This document shows positions 46,835-58,803 of a stretch of 64,000 bases of DNA, piece by piece. Each line of letters begins with the position of its first letter. The first letter of the stretch is position 1. The translations under genes and the position numbers were made by a program. The DNA is from Strongyloides papillosus. Taxonomy: Eukaryota; Nematoda; Chromadorea; Rhabditida; Strongyloididae. Location of the stretch: assembly GCA_005656395.1 (NCBI GenBank), contig SRSI01000028.1, positions 1,612,001 through 1,676,000 of the forward strand. Reading direction: 5' to 3'. The notes beneath the pieces were generated by a model, which was not told where the DNA came from, did not search any database, and worked only from the letters and a program-made list of their open reading frames with translations.

Positions 46835-47140
46835 TATTTCGTAAAAACGGTATTATTTATAGAGTTTAAATTCCTAAATACATATTTCCAAATTAAGCAT
46901 GTAGAGTCTAATCCAAATGTTATGAGATTATTTAATAATGAGACGCCAGATTTTAGAGTATCCGAATTGGTAACACCTTTCTCTTTCATACAACGTTATA
47001 TATCTTTGAAAAATGCATATCTGCTGGTCAAAAAATCGTTGAAGTAAAATTTCATATCACAAAGTATTTAACTCCGATACAAAATCAACTTTATATCGAA
47101 AACTTAACAATTATTCTCAAAAATAGTCATTAAAGAACAA
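46835..47140 (+). pseudogene. Degenerate coding fragment, possibly of an F-box/LRR-type family
   Basis: An ATG-less frame reads SNPNVMRLFNNETPDFRVSE and onward to a stop at 47047. An overlapping frame continues with AGQKIVEVKFHITKYLTPIQ to a stop near 47135. The two frames join naturally across a one-base shift, which suggests decayed coding sequence. The GQKIVEVKFHI block resembles the leucine-rich part of nematode F-box-like proteins, by appearance only. Confidence 0.35.
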
Positions 47141-47399
47141 ATTTCTAAACATTTTAAGCAGTAAATTCTTAAAAATACGTGAAATACCAATGGTCTTACC
47201 GTCTTTACGATTAATGACTTTTAGATGATTGGAAATATTATTTAATCGAAGAATAAATAATGGCTGATATAAAAAAATTTATTTGACCACTACCGTCTTA
47301 GATTGAAATAGACTTTATTAATCAGAATAGCTATCATTTTATTTAATGTGCCTTTGACGACAAAAAATTATTAGTTTACATTTCCCACTTTAAAAAATT

Positions 47400-47720
47400 T
47401 ACACCTTTTTAATTAAATAATCATTTGAAAGTACATTCGAATAACACGCAATCTCTTAGAAATTTAATCTTCAAAAAATTATCTAAACATTTCAGTATAT
47501 GGTATTGAATTAGATAAATTTCTGGTGAATACGAAAGATGAAGAACAGTTTCATATCTAAGAGAATATAACACGCTCCTAAATGTTAAATTTGTATTAAT
47601 AGTCATTATATCCTTTTGGCGTTACTTCTCATCTTAGATGAGTTAGGTGAATAAATTAAATATTAAAAATTTATTTTATCGCAGAATCTATTAAACCGAT
47701 ACTAAATAATATTTTTATTG
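47400..47720 (-). repeat. Dispersed degenerate element, copy 3
   Basis: Shares gttacttctcatcttaga and taaatgttaaattt with copy 1. The minus-strand translation NLTFRSVLYSLRYETVLHLS (within an open stretch at 47421-47606) aligns with copies 1 and 4. Confidence 0.6.
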
Positions 47721-48358
47721 GCTTAATTTGATTTAAATTTATCACTAATTCTCTAAATGGCTTTTGATACAGTGTATTCAAGTTCAAAGCCACATAGTAC
47801 AGTGTTTTGAGAATCAGTTTTCATCATAGCTTTTTTTTTTAAATAATAATAATTTTCAAAAAAGAGATAACAAAAAACAAATTAATGTGGAAGATGGAAT
47901 TCAATTTGTCTCACAAGATAGCATATATTTACAGCAACAACTGTGAATTTAAATAATCAAGAGACATCTAAAAATTGCCTTATTAATGTACAATTTGTTT
48001 TCGAAAAATTTAATAAATTTATAGGAAATAAACTTTCAAGAACAATCTTTTTACTACTAGTATACCACAAACTTTAAGACATTATTAAAGAAGAATTCTA
48101 ATATAATTTATCATTTATTATCATTAATATTTTTCTAAACAATATTTGATTTTAGTAGCAATATATTAAGTATATTATCAATTAACATTAACTAAAAAAA
48201 ATACCTTAAATAAACTAATTTTCTTTTTCTTATAATTTAGACCCCTTCTATATCTCATAAAATAATAAAACAATGGTAGGTATGAGAAAAAAATTGAAAT
48301 ATATAAGATAATAATCAAGTTTTTTAAAAACTTGACCTGTTATACATAAAAAAATTAT

Positions 48359-49853
48359 TTACAAAGAATCAATTATTGCGTTTTTGAAACATTGCTTAAT
48401 ATCGTTGAGAACACTCCAACAGGGTAAGTACGTTACATCAGCCTATAATAAAGAGAATTATTTTAATAAATATCAATAAACAATAAATTGCATACCTGGA
48501 AATTGGTATCGGGAGTCATCTTACAAAATGCTAAGCATTTCTCTCCTGCTGTTGTTCTAGTAACATTCATTTTCCTACAACAATCGGTATGATCACCATC
48601 CTGTGCAGCACATGAAAATAAATCTCTTCCATATGATTGTGGACATGGATCAGAACCAAGGAACATTTGTGTTAATATTTTTTATTAATAATATCAAAGT
48701 TACACCTAGATTCACATTTTGGAGAAACATTCTTTCTATGACAACACTTCAAAAAGACATCATTAACAGCAGTTGATGTTCCTTTACTTAGTGAGAGATG
48801 TGATGATACTTTTTTTTCCTCCTCAATAATCTTAACAGCAGGTTGTTTCTCTCTCACATGCCCTTGAGGTGTTGTTGTCCTTATGATACTTTTCTCCTCA
48901 AAACCACTAGAAGGTTGAACTTTTGATGATATATCATCGTGTGATTTAAAATTTGTTGACATATAATTCTTTACTTTAGACTCAGATGCAACACGTATTT
49001 TTGGGGTATATTCACTTTCTGGTAAAAATTTTTCTGGTGGTGGAGGGGGAGCATCAGGTAAAGAGAATGATCCTTCTTGTGTATAGGTTGGTGACTGAAA
49101 TTGTGGTGATGATATTTTTTCAACAACCTTCACAATCTTATTAGATCTATATATTGGTGGAGAAATTTTTGGAATGTTTTGGGAGAATTGTGGTTGTACC
49201 TGTTGCTGTTGGTATATTCTATCCCTTACAACACCTTCTGAAGATACTTGAACAGGTGAGATATTATGAGGATTGGCATTTACATTTGAATTGATGTATT
49301 GTTGTTGTTGAGATGGTTGTAAGTTATATTGCATTAATTGTGGTATTGGAGATTGTTTCATGATTCCATAAGACTGTTGTTGCTGTTGTCGTTGAATTGG
49401 ATATTGCTGTGGGTATTGTGGTTGTTGAGGGAATTGTTGTTGTGGAGGTTGGTATATCTGTGGTTGGTATTGTGGTTGATATTGTGGTAAATTTTTAACA
49501 ATTTGCCTTGGTTGGTAATTTTGTAATGATGGCATCATAGATTGTTGCTGAAAAACTCTATCATACTGTTGAATACCGGAATTAGGATAATTATTTTGAT
49601 AAATTACTTGTGGTTGACGTTGATTTTTACTATTAAAAGGATATTGTTGGGGTTGGTTAATTGTTTGCGGGAATTGTTGAAATGACTGGTGTTGTTGAGT
49701 GGGTTGTTGATAATACTGTTGTTGTTGTGCATATTGTGGAAAATATTGACCGGTGATCAATGTTGATACTAAAAAAGGCATTTTAATGTAAAAAATATTA
49801 CAATAAGTTTTTTTTAACTTACTTAAAAGAATAAATAACAATGGACAGGCCAT
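48359..49853 (-). CDS. Gln/Pro-rich secreted protein with DB module (frame broken)
   Basis: Exons are complement(48359-48442, 48496-49768, 49823-49853); the 54-bp and 53-bp introns have GT/AG ends. The signal peptide (ACPLLFILLISTLITG) is split by the first intron. About 200 residues rich in Gln, Pro and Tyr follow, then a charged linker, then a C-terminal DB module (PF01682): FLKCCHRKNV, CESRC, DPCPQSYGRDLFSCAAQ, DCCRKMNV, KCLAFCKM, YLPCW, QCF. Inside the DB module the frame shifts by one base at a run of six T (48678-48683; A on the coding strand): one more base in that run would keep the domain continuous (about 462 residues), and no splice acceptor lies nearby to explain it. DB modules occur in secreted nematode proteins of unknown, probably extracellular-matrix, function. 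Confidence 0.75.
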
Positions 49854-50027
49854 TGGAAAGAAGAGAGAAAACTTTGTATAAAATTAAATTAGTAAATAAA
49901 AGTTTAATAATTAGACGTACTATATATATGTATATATAGATAATATATAACAAAAATATACGATAAAAATTATTGTAATATAAAATAGAAGATATAATAT
50001 GTTACGATGTAAAATTTATGTGTGAGG
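49854..50027 (-). other. 174-bp gap between two same-strand genes
   Basis: The short spacing between the 65-residue gene and the DB-module gene, both on the minus strand, is in the range of nematode operons. It contains TA repeats; no clear SL2-type signal was recognised. Confidence 0.3.
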
Positions 50028-50574
50028 TTAGATTTTTGAAGGATAAATGCTGCTCCAAGGTGTATTTTGGCGTAATAATCTCTTTTCACACAACTCTTGT
50101 TTGAAGTGTAGAAGTCGTTGTGTTTCAACCCAGATCAGTATGTGTCGAGGAACAGCTCTTGTTAATTGCCTGTGGGCAAGGCTGATAAGATATATGAATT
50201 TATAAAAGAAGAATGTTTCTATATCATTAGTATAGTTAGCCTAGGCGGTCACTTTACGCAGAAGTTTGTAAATTTTTATAGTGGGAAGCGTATGATGGTG
50301 TTTGCTACGGTTAATTATAAGAATATGTATCTATTCCTTATACTGCGCAACTCATCCTTCTTAATTTTTATGTAAGGAACTCGTTTGATAAACGATTAGG
50401 TTTATTTATCCTTATTCTACAATCAACTAAAGATGTAAATTATAATATCTCAGTCTGACATTGCCTTTGGTTTACATATAATTGTAATTTAATTTAATAT
50501 CATTTATCTCATCCTTACAAAGCATCTATTATTTGTATTTTTAGGTTTTTCATCTTTGTAACACTCGTAATCAT
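50028..50574 (-). CDS. Two-exon gene for a 65-residue basic protein
   Basis: Exons are complement(50028-50169, 50519-50574). The ATG at 50574 directly follows a strong acceptor, tttatttccag, typical of trans-splicing at the start codon. Exon 1 ends at a GTAAGG donor with two bases over; exon 2 begins after ttgcccacag and needs exactly two. The protein starts MITSVTKMKNLKIQIIDALQ and ends KRLLRQNTPWSSIYPSKI. It is basic and probably helical (RHILIWVETQRLLHFKQELC). Exon 2 is richer in G+C than its surroundings. I do not recognise the family. Organelle-targeted assembly factors have this size and charge, but that is a guess. The intron is 349 bp, long for this region. Confidence 0.5.
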
Positions 50575-50638
50575 CTGGAAATAAATATGGAACAAAAAAG
50601 AGCAAAAGAAAAAAATTTAATTGTAAAAATAAAATCAT

Positions 50639-53600
50639 AAACTTTTCTTTCTATTACAATACGATTGGAAAAATAAATAGATGGAAAACAACATCGTTTT
50701 TGTAATCATTACATTTTTTTCAATTGTTAATAAAAAAACACATTAAATTTTATAAGAATTGATTCAGCGTCATAACTTTTAACTATAATCCTATTTTTTT
50801 TATGTCAAAGACATTGTACAATAAATAAAAAAGGGAAATTTAACGATTCAAGAGAAAGTAATTAATTACCTTAAAAAAGGATCTATTTCAAGTTTAAAAT
50901 TTCATTTTTCCTGTCAATTTTGTCAAAATATATACAGGTTTCAAGAATTGAAACATACTTTTCTTTTGTAAATACACAAAAGGTTACATAAAATTACATT
51001 TATAGAAAGAAAAGATTGAAAATCAACGACACCTGATTGTGATAATAATCCTTTATGACGTGAAATATTTTTGACAATACTTATAAAAAGTTGCCCGTCT
51101 GACGCAAATAATTATTAATAGTTCTTATCATGTATAATATGATTTGTAAAGATTTTTAATTATATAAATATTCTTATCCGGTGAGAGTATCTTTAAACTT
51201 CCTTTATTAATTATTATATGTATATTTTTTTAAAATATTTACCAGGATCTACTATTACAGTCAGCTCTTTTTTCTATTGTTATTTTTTTACCTTCAAAAC
51301 ATTTAAAATATTAAATGCCTGTGGCTTGGTACATGGAATTAAATATTTTTAACAGGAAAATTTAACTTTAATATAAAGGTATAAAAAAGAGCAATTTTTC
51401 ATGTGATATTTTTTGTTTTATTTATCTCTATAGTTTGTATTAATAGGACAAAAAGAGTAAAATCAGGTTTTTATTTGAATTAAGAATTATTTAAAACAAA
51501 GTTAAGATGAAACAATAATTTACCTTGATTTTGAGCTATAATTCATTAAATTGGAATTTAAAAAGATAATGTGAAAAGACCAGTTAACTACAAATTGCTA
51601 AAAATTTTACCAAACAATAAATTCATTAATAAAACACCAAGTATTCGTTTTTAAAAGTTCTAAATAAAGTACATGAAAAGATGTCATTTATCTTATTGTA
51701 CCCATAAAAAATTTCAATAAAACATACATTATTTTTGAAATTCAATTAACCATAATTTATTGTATCAAAAACAGTCATTTTTTTAAACTTTTCTATTTTT
51801 CTTGGTTTAATGTGTGTTGTGTGGTAATGTTAATGTACAAAAAATTAGATAACATTTAGAATTGTATTTCTCTTTTTAATACCATTTATTCAAAAAATTA
51901 ATTTTCCTCTACCATCATATTTTTGTTTATACAATAAAAAAGAATTATAGTTGCAAAATTTTATTTTTAAATATCATTTTTGACCTCATAAAAAATGTGT
52001 TAATGTTATTTGAACTTCGAATTAAATATTATGTTTAAAAAAATAATGATTTCTGATAAATTATTTAATTTTTAATAAACAATGGATGTTTGTGATTAAA
52101 TTATTAAAGAACTTTTATCTCCTATAAAAAGTCTTATATAACAAAAGAAAAATGTATGGTAATATTTTAAAAGGAAGAAAAATTTAGAAATATATGATTA
52201 ATAACAAGCTTTATCTTTATAAATAATACATATCCGATCGTCATCTAAACCACTTTTCTTCAATTAATACTTTGTTATATAATATTTTAAGAACTGGAAT
52301 TCGTTGTCACATTTGCCAGGGTATATTTTATCATCAAACAATTGTAAATATATATTAGCTACTAATAGTTAGGGATTTTTATATTATAAAAATATATAAC
52401 ATTTTACAAATCAAAAAGAAGTATATAATAATAAAAATTATTTGTTTTATTGAGGAGAGAATTGATGACAACTGATTAGTAAAAAAGAAGGAAATCTAAT
52501 AAGTTGATAGAGGTGTTTCAATAGAGTGAGACTACTAGATGAAATAAATTAAATAAATTTACTATCTTTTAAAAAATTTTTATCACTTCTTTGACAATAC
52601 CAATATTTGTGTTTTGGTTAAATGTTCTAAATTACTAGACATACTGGAGGCAAAGTAAATTTCATAATTTCATCATTTCTATAAATTAGTGAGAAAAATA
52701 ATAATCGCTAATTAGAGTATTTTAGAAATTACATTTATAAAAGTTAGTAAAAAATTTATTTTTTCATTTCATTAACTTAATAAGAATATATTATATCAAT
52801 TTATAAAAATCATTTTCTATTATGTATTACTTTTTCTAAACATTACAAATAAAACATTTGGTCTAAAATTATTAGTAGTCGAAATGATATTTAAAAAAAT
52901 ACCTCTGTGCAATTTTACCAATACTATTTTTTTACAATGTCTTTAAAAATAAAACTTTTATAAAAATGAATATAGTTTTTATTATTTATTTAAGAGAATG
53001 TCTATTGAAAAGATTAATCTTTAAACTTTCCTTAACATTATTTTAACTATCAATAATTGTTTATAGGTAAATTTTTGATTAACAATAGGAACATTAATAT
53101 TTCTTTTTAATTATTTTAGAACCAAACTTTTAAATTTATTGATGATTAAAATGACAAATTTTTCACCCATAATATGTATGATTTTTTTTAGTAAATGACA
53201 ATTAGTATAAAAATATGCTCTACATAAAAATGGTTTTATATATGCAAACTTTCTTTTGAAACTCTCTAAAGTTTTATCTTTAATTACTAAAAATAAAGAT
53301 TATATTTTATCCATATTTATATTAACTCAAAAATACATAAGATTGTCCTTATTTTTTTTAATTATATTAATTATTAAGCTAAAAATGTATATATATTTTT
53401 ATATCGTTATTATTTTTAAAGTAAATTATTATAATAAAAATATGAATTTTTGCGTACAATTCAAATAATTATATGTAGTAGGTTATAACAGATATTTCTA
53501 TAAAAATCTCATGACTGCAACAATTTTGATTGTTATTTGTCAATTCAAAAATAAGGAGTTGATTGAAAAAACCAGTTTAAATTATAATTTTCTTTTAACT

Positions 53601-54192
53601 ATATAATTTAAAATTATCGGAGAAGCTATATTATTATATGATTAATAAGATCCACATATTAACATTTCATATATATAGATGTAATGTAAAAGTAGATAAA
53701 AATAGATAATAAGATATAATATATATAGATCCTAAGGTATAAGAAAAAGAAAAATTTTAATTAGCCTGTTATTAAAAACTTTTTACCTGTATATAACTCA
53801 CTATCATCATCTTATTTTTAATCAAAATCATATGGAAAAATTTTTATCTGTTAAACAATCTCAATGCCAGATGTTGTTAATTTTTAACCTAAAAGACATT
53901 TACTTTTCTTCTACGTGATTTTATTAATAGAAAACATTTTTATGCACTTACATATAAATATAGCATTTCCATAATTACACAAATATTTTTACATTTAAAT
54001 TAAAAATTGACATCTATATATAGATATCTTCCAACTCATACCATTTTCTAAACTCCTCATTTATTTTTAAACTATTATTTATATTATTATTTATTAAATT
54101 AAATTATTTTTTGATTATATCTCATGATGTTTTAAAATATTTAAAGATACTTTTTTGTACTAAAGATCCACATAAATATAAAATAGAAAAAA
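50639..54192. other. 3.5 kb AT-rich intergenic spacer
   Basis: Between divergent genes. Short hydrophobic frames, such as one at 53256-53468, are dominated by Leu, Ile, Tyr and Lys and look like translated AT-rich DNA. Nothing is supported. Confidence 0.4.
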
Positions 54193-55104
54193 ATGGGGTC
54201 TTTCGGTTTACGTTCTGCATATGGATCGTTTGGTAGATCCACAAGAATGATATTTTTTACAACAAATTTACTGTCAATCATTTTTTTAATTATAACATTA
54301 ACTTTTGGTATATGGATGGTTTATAACATATTCAGCATACTCTGAACTTTTAGCTCCATCATTATATGTTGATGTTGCATGGATCATGATTATTGTTTCC
54401 CTACTTGGTTTGGGAAATTCATTTTTTGGTTATTGGTGTATTATTAAGGAAGTTCGTTGTTTTTCATATACAGTAAGTTTTATAAAAAAAAAATAATAAT
54501 TTTTTTTTTTTGAAGTATTGTGTAGCAAGTATTGTAATATCAACAATGTTATTTATTGGTGGAATGATGGGACACGTTTTTGTATACAAGTTATATAATC
54601 AAGTTCCGTTAAGTTTAAAGATGTTAACGTCATTACGAGAATTATATGGCATGCCTGGTGAGGAAGGTATTACTAATTCTTGGGATGAATTACAAAAAAA
54701 TTTCGAATGTTGTGGTGTGTTGATGAGAAGGACAATTGGAGAGTTTGGAAGACATCTAAATGGCACATGCATTATAAGACAAATACCGAAAAACCTAGGA
54801 TTCCTGATTCATGGTAGTAAAATATATCAAGTATTTTTTATTTATTATGTTTTTTTTAGTTGTAAACCAGGAATGCTTCAACATTGTAGGGGGCAATTTT
54901 TAACACAAGAGCATTTATATGAACAAACATGTCATTCCCTTTTAAATAATAGCTTAGGAGAAGTTACACGAGTTGCTGGTTACATATCCATTGGAGCTAG
55001 TATTGTTATAGTAAGTTGGAAGAATACAAAATCTATAATATCTTTTGTTTTAGCTTGTACCTGTAATATTTGCTTTCTTATATACAAGACTTATCCGCAA
55101 ATAA
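54193..55104 (+). CDS. Tetraspanin, with two apparent frame breaks
   Basis: Exons are 54193-54472, 54516-54813, 54860-55010 and 55054-55104; the introns are 42-46 bp. Total exon length (780 bp) is a multiple of three, giving about 259 residues if both breaks are ignored. Four spans are visible: TM1 ([17 protein letters not shown]), TM2 ([13 protein letters not shown]), TM3 ([16 protein letters not shown]), TM4 ([16 protein letters not shown] end plus [16 protein letters not shown]). The large loop has [15 protein letters not shown] and, in another frame, DNWRVW and IPDSCCKPGML, the CCG and PxSC signature. The frame shifts by +1 near 54315-54330 and by -1 at 54717-54721; the two compensate. 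A 28-bp intron could explain the first but would delete the conserved GIW. Tetraspanins organise membrane microdomains; the partner is unknown. Confidence 0.75.
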
Positions 55105-55890
55105 CTTTTCTTATCTGCAACTCTTATGAACAGTTGTAGTAAATGACAAAGTATCACTTTTTTAGTTTTTAAATATATAATCGGGTGCCAATTATGATGA
55201 GAATCAAAGCAAGTATATACTTATATCTTTTTAAAAATTTAAAAAAAAGAAATAATTAATTTCCATAAAATTTTATAAGATTATTTGTATAAAAATATAC
55301 ATATATAAAATATATATTTAATCTACAATTTTATCAAGCATATTATACTAAATTTCTTAATGACTACATTAAAAATAAAATAAAGATATTTTTTTATAAA
55401 AATTAATATAAAATATGTATATATAATAAATTTTTTATCTTTGAAGAGATCACTAAAATCTCAGTAGAAAGGATATTGATTTATTTTCATGATAAACATA
55501 GATAAAAAGTGATTACTTGTACACATTAGTAAATATATATAATTTATTATTAAAAATAATTGTATCCTTAACGTCTACAATTACTTAGTTGTTTTTTTAT
55601 TAATTAAATAAGTGTTATCCATAACTAGTTATATATCTAATCTTCTACTATAGTACAATATACATTTTTCTTCAGACTTTTTTATCTATGCTTACACATT
55701 AAAAAAAATCAATGGTGTCATAAATTCCATGATCAAGAGAATTTGCGATTCTTTGTACAACTATAATTATGTAAGTTTCTAGGTTAGTTTTTTTTGACTC
55801 CATTTTATGTTTATAAAATTATGTACTGATTTTTTTTGGAATACTCTTTTTTTCATTAGTATAGTGAGTGCATTAGATTGATGAATAAGC
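55105..55890. other. Convergent 3' intergenic region
   Basis: AT-rich stretch between the tetraspanin (+) and the RING protein (-). No feature beyond AATAAA-like signals. Confidence 0.35.
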
Positions 55891-57234
55891 CTATTGCCTG
55901 CCGTTGGAGGACTGGGTACGAAATTTAAAAAATATATCAACAAATAGATTAATTTTATATTGTTCCTCCATAAACGTGTTAATAAAGATATCTATAGTCA
56001 TTTCCTCTGCAAGAGTATTTATAATTGTATCCCTTTTACTAAATTTTGATAATTGTTGCGTTGATTGTGGTAAGTTTTTGTTCATTGACACTTCGAGTCT
56101 AGGTCTTTTATTTAGTAGAGAATTTGAAGAATTTTCAGGAGATGGTGGAACATTTAGTGTAACCGGTTTATATTCACTCCAGTATAAATCAATGTTATCA
56201 TCACCCAGTTTTATTGATGAGACTCCTTGTTTTTCAAAAAGTTCTGAGATTCTATTCAAAGCCCACTTTTTAAATTCTTTAATTTTAAAATTAGGAGATA
56301 CCTTAAGGTACAAAGGAACACGTACAATCTCTCCTAGACGATCAAAACAATTAATAATATTAATATCTGGATTTAACCGAACATTTAACATTCTCCACGA
56401 ACGAGTAGTTGATTCATATGATGAACATAATAAATCTTCTTTCCTCAAATACGGAATAACGAGAGAATTATTGTTGTTTAAGAATTCGTTAAATTATAAA
56501 TTGATTTGCCATTTTTGTTTATATTACAAAAGTTATTCAAACTACTACTAGTAAATGTATTGTTGACGACCGGACGTGATTCTACTTCATTATTTGCTTT
56601 GACGATACAATTATCATCTTCCAAATATCCTTGCTTCACCAGTGAACGATCATTATTGTAATCTCCTTTGAAAGACAAAAAATTTAATTTACTTGGAATT
56701 TTTTTACTATTTGATATATGCTGTTTATCTCTTTCATATAAATTACACCTTTTCATATTACAATTATTATCCATAACTTCATCAATAGGATAGATAGATC
56801 TCCTTTCTGGACATTGATTTTCAATCATTTCAACAATAATATCAAATGTTTTATCTTGAACTAATTTTATTTTATTATCAAAAAGTACATGACACTTTTG
56901 ACATTTATAATTATCTTTATTTCTAAATTTTGCTTTTGAAATACATGTTGAACAATATCGCGCCAGACATTTCTAAACAATAAAAGATAAATTAAAAATA
57001 TTAAGTAAATAATAATATTTATATATAACATACTTGACAAATAAGAGTTTTTTTGATAGGTTTAGTACAAATACCACATCCTATAAGTGGTTCAAATAGC
57101 TGCCTTGGAATAGAAGAAAAATCTATCGGTTGAGGTGTTAGGCGTTGCCTATGAACAACCTCATCTAATTCTTTTTCTATTCGCATTTGATCCAAAATGG
57201 GAAGTTCTTTTGGAGTACTTTTAGCATCACTCAT
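55891..57234 (-). CDS. spat-3: RING1/SPAT-3-like Polycomb RING protein, frame broken
   Basis: Exons are complement(55891-56972, 57034-57234). The product would be about 427 residues. The order matches PRC1 RING subunits: N-terminal RQRLTPQPIDFSSIPRQLF, RING finger (CGIC at about residues 53-56, then KCLARYCSTC and CQKC), DKTFDIIVEMI after the ring, a low-complexity linker, and a C-terminal RAWUL-like domain from VRLNPDIN, with VPLYLKVSPNFKIKEF and TLAEEM. The position normally held by the zinc-ligand His (CLHRFC in RING1B) is Ala here (CLARYC). The frame shifts by one base within 56485-56510 in a short T run (aatttaac); no donor/acceptor pair fits. These E3 ligases monoubiquitinate histone H2A in a PCGF heterodimer. 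A long antisense frame over the second exon is a shadow. Confidence 0.72.
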
Positions 57235-58803
57235 AGACGCTCCAAAATGCTAAAAAAAATATATTGCATAAATTTCAAAATTTTTGTTTGGAATGTAATA
57301 ACTCGTGTATGTAGTATGTTGTTATCGATGTATAGCGAAAAAGTGCAAGTCTCTATGATAAGAGATAAAATTACAAAATGTCCTGAGTGGAATGATATAG
57401 TTCCTCAATATTAAAAATTTTGACAACAATAAAAGTCTATTTTCCTTTTACTGTAATATTACATATAAATATTATATTTTATAATATTGGGAGAAAAAAT
57501 ATTGTACATGAAGGAATAAGAAGTTACCTCTCTCTATCAAAATATCTTAAATAATTTTAGGAGTACTAAAAAGCTTCTCTATGGTAGGAACGAGTAATTA
57601 ATGAACACTAAAAATTTTTATTTAAATTTTACATCAAGGTTACAATATTCGTTCTATATTAAAATGTTTTCATATCTACACATATTATATGTAAAATAGC
57701 ATGAATTAATAATACACAATGTAAATTTGTTTCTATACAAAAAATTCAATACGGAGAAAATGTACAAAAATCTTTTTTACATTCAAAAAATATAAAACTA
57801 TTTAATTAAAAAGGTGTGGCCTAGTTATATTATTAAATATTACATACAATAAAGTATTTAAAAACACATATTTTTTTTTAAAAATATTTAAATATATTAA
57901 TTTTTTTAACAAATTTACAATGACACTTAATAATATATATTATTGGTTTTGTTAAAAAAATACACATTTGTTATAAAAATAATACATTTAAAAAATAAAA
58001 AAAGAGGTTGTTTTGGTAAACATATTTATATTATAAGAGGCACAATAAAAGATATGTGCTGTCTAATCAATTTTACCATTTCATTGATCAAATTTTATGT
58101 AGAAAGAAGGTTAGTGATAACCTTTCAGTTGTCAAAGGTCTTTGAAAGATTGAGTCCATAAAGACACTGTATTTGTTAAAGAAATATATATATATATATT
58201 TGTTAGTGTTATAGAGACACATAGTGTATGTTAGGGAAATAACATCATTTTACTAGAACAGGTGAATCACACATAAATATAATTTCAATAAAGAAGAAAG
58301 ATAAAATAATTACTCATATATTTTAACGTCTTACATCTTTTTGTACTAATGATTACCAGATTTCTAAACAAAATAGTGGACGACATCCCAAGTTATGTCA
58401 ATGTGTATTTCCAAGTGATATGCAGTTGCCTTACACTAACATTAAGATTACTTGATATGTATATATGTGTAAATACAAACTTTTAAAATTGATGAGTATC
58501 ATTAAATTGATTTCTCCTATAACTTTTTCCGCAAAATAATAAGTTAAAAATTAAAATAATAATTCTATAACTTTTTATATAAGATTACTATTTATTTAAT
58601 ATATAAAATATGTAGATATATAAATATATTTTTATCAATAATATCATTCATTTATTAGTAAAACCATCATCATACAATTGATAGTAATTTACATTATCAC
58701 TTATGCGCATAATATGATTGTAGAATAAAGACAATTTCCTTTTTAGGGTTATGCTTCAACAATCAAAATAACAAATAATAATATATAACAATTTTATGCT
58801 AAT
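57235..58803. other. Intergenic spacer between divergent genes
   Basis: AT-rich, holding the promoters of the RING gene and the TMEM145-like gene. A 45-codon frame at 58349-58486 and a motif near 58212-58235 that recurs near 62702 are noted, but no gene is supported. Confidence 0.35.

Larger units (their letters stand above)
44928..48358. other. 3.4 kb intergenic spacer with coding relics and repeat copy 3
   Basis: Upstream of the acyltransferase gene. It contains degenerate plus-strand coding-like sequence at about 46835-47140 and copy 3 of the dispersed element at about 47400-47720. A 95-codon frame at 45868-46155 has no recognisable features. Confidence 0.4.

Noticed and set aside
50504..50638. 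44-codon minus-strand frame with a signal-peptide-like start
   Set aside because: It overlaps the tttatttccag acceptor and GTAAGG donor. The spliced 65-residue model explains those signals better, and the hydrophobic start is encoded by a polypyrimidine tract.
53256..53468. 70-codon plus-strand hydrophobic frame
   Set aside because: Leu/Ile/Tyr/Lys-rich translation of AT-rich spacer with no other support.
54309..54336. 28-bp intron in the tetraspanin
   Set aside because: It has GT/AG ends and restores frame, but it is far shorter than any other intron here and would remove the conserved GIW of TM1.
55904..56551. 215-codon plus-strand frame
   Set aside because: It is antisense to the RAWUL-containing exon of the RING protein, has no recognisable domain, and the minus strand explains the sequence.
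58349..58486. 45-codon plus-strand frame with a hydrophobic end
   Set aside because: Two frames are open over the same stretch and no splice or domain evidence supports either.
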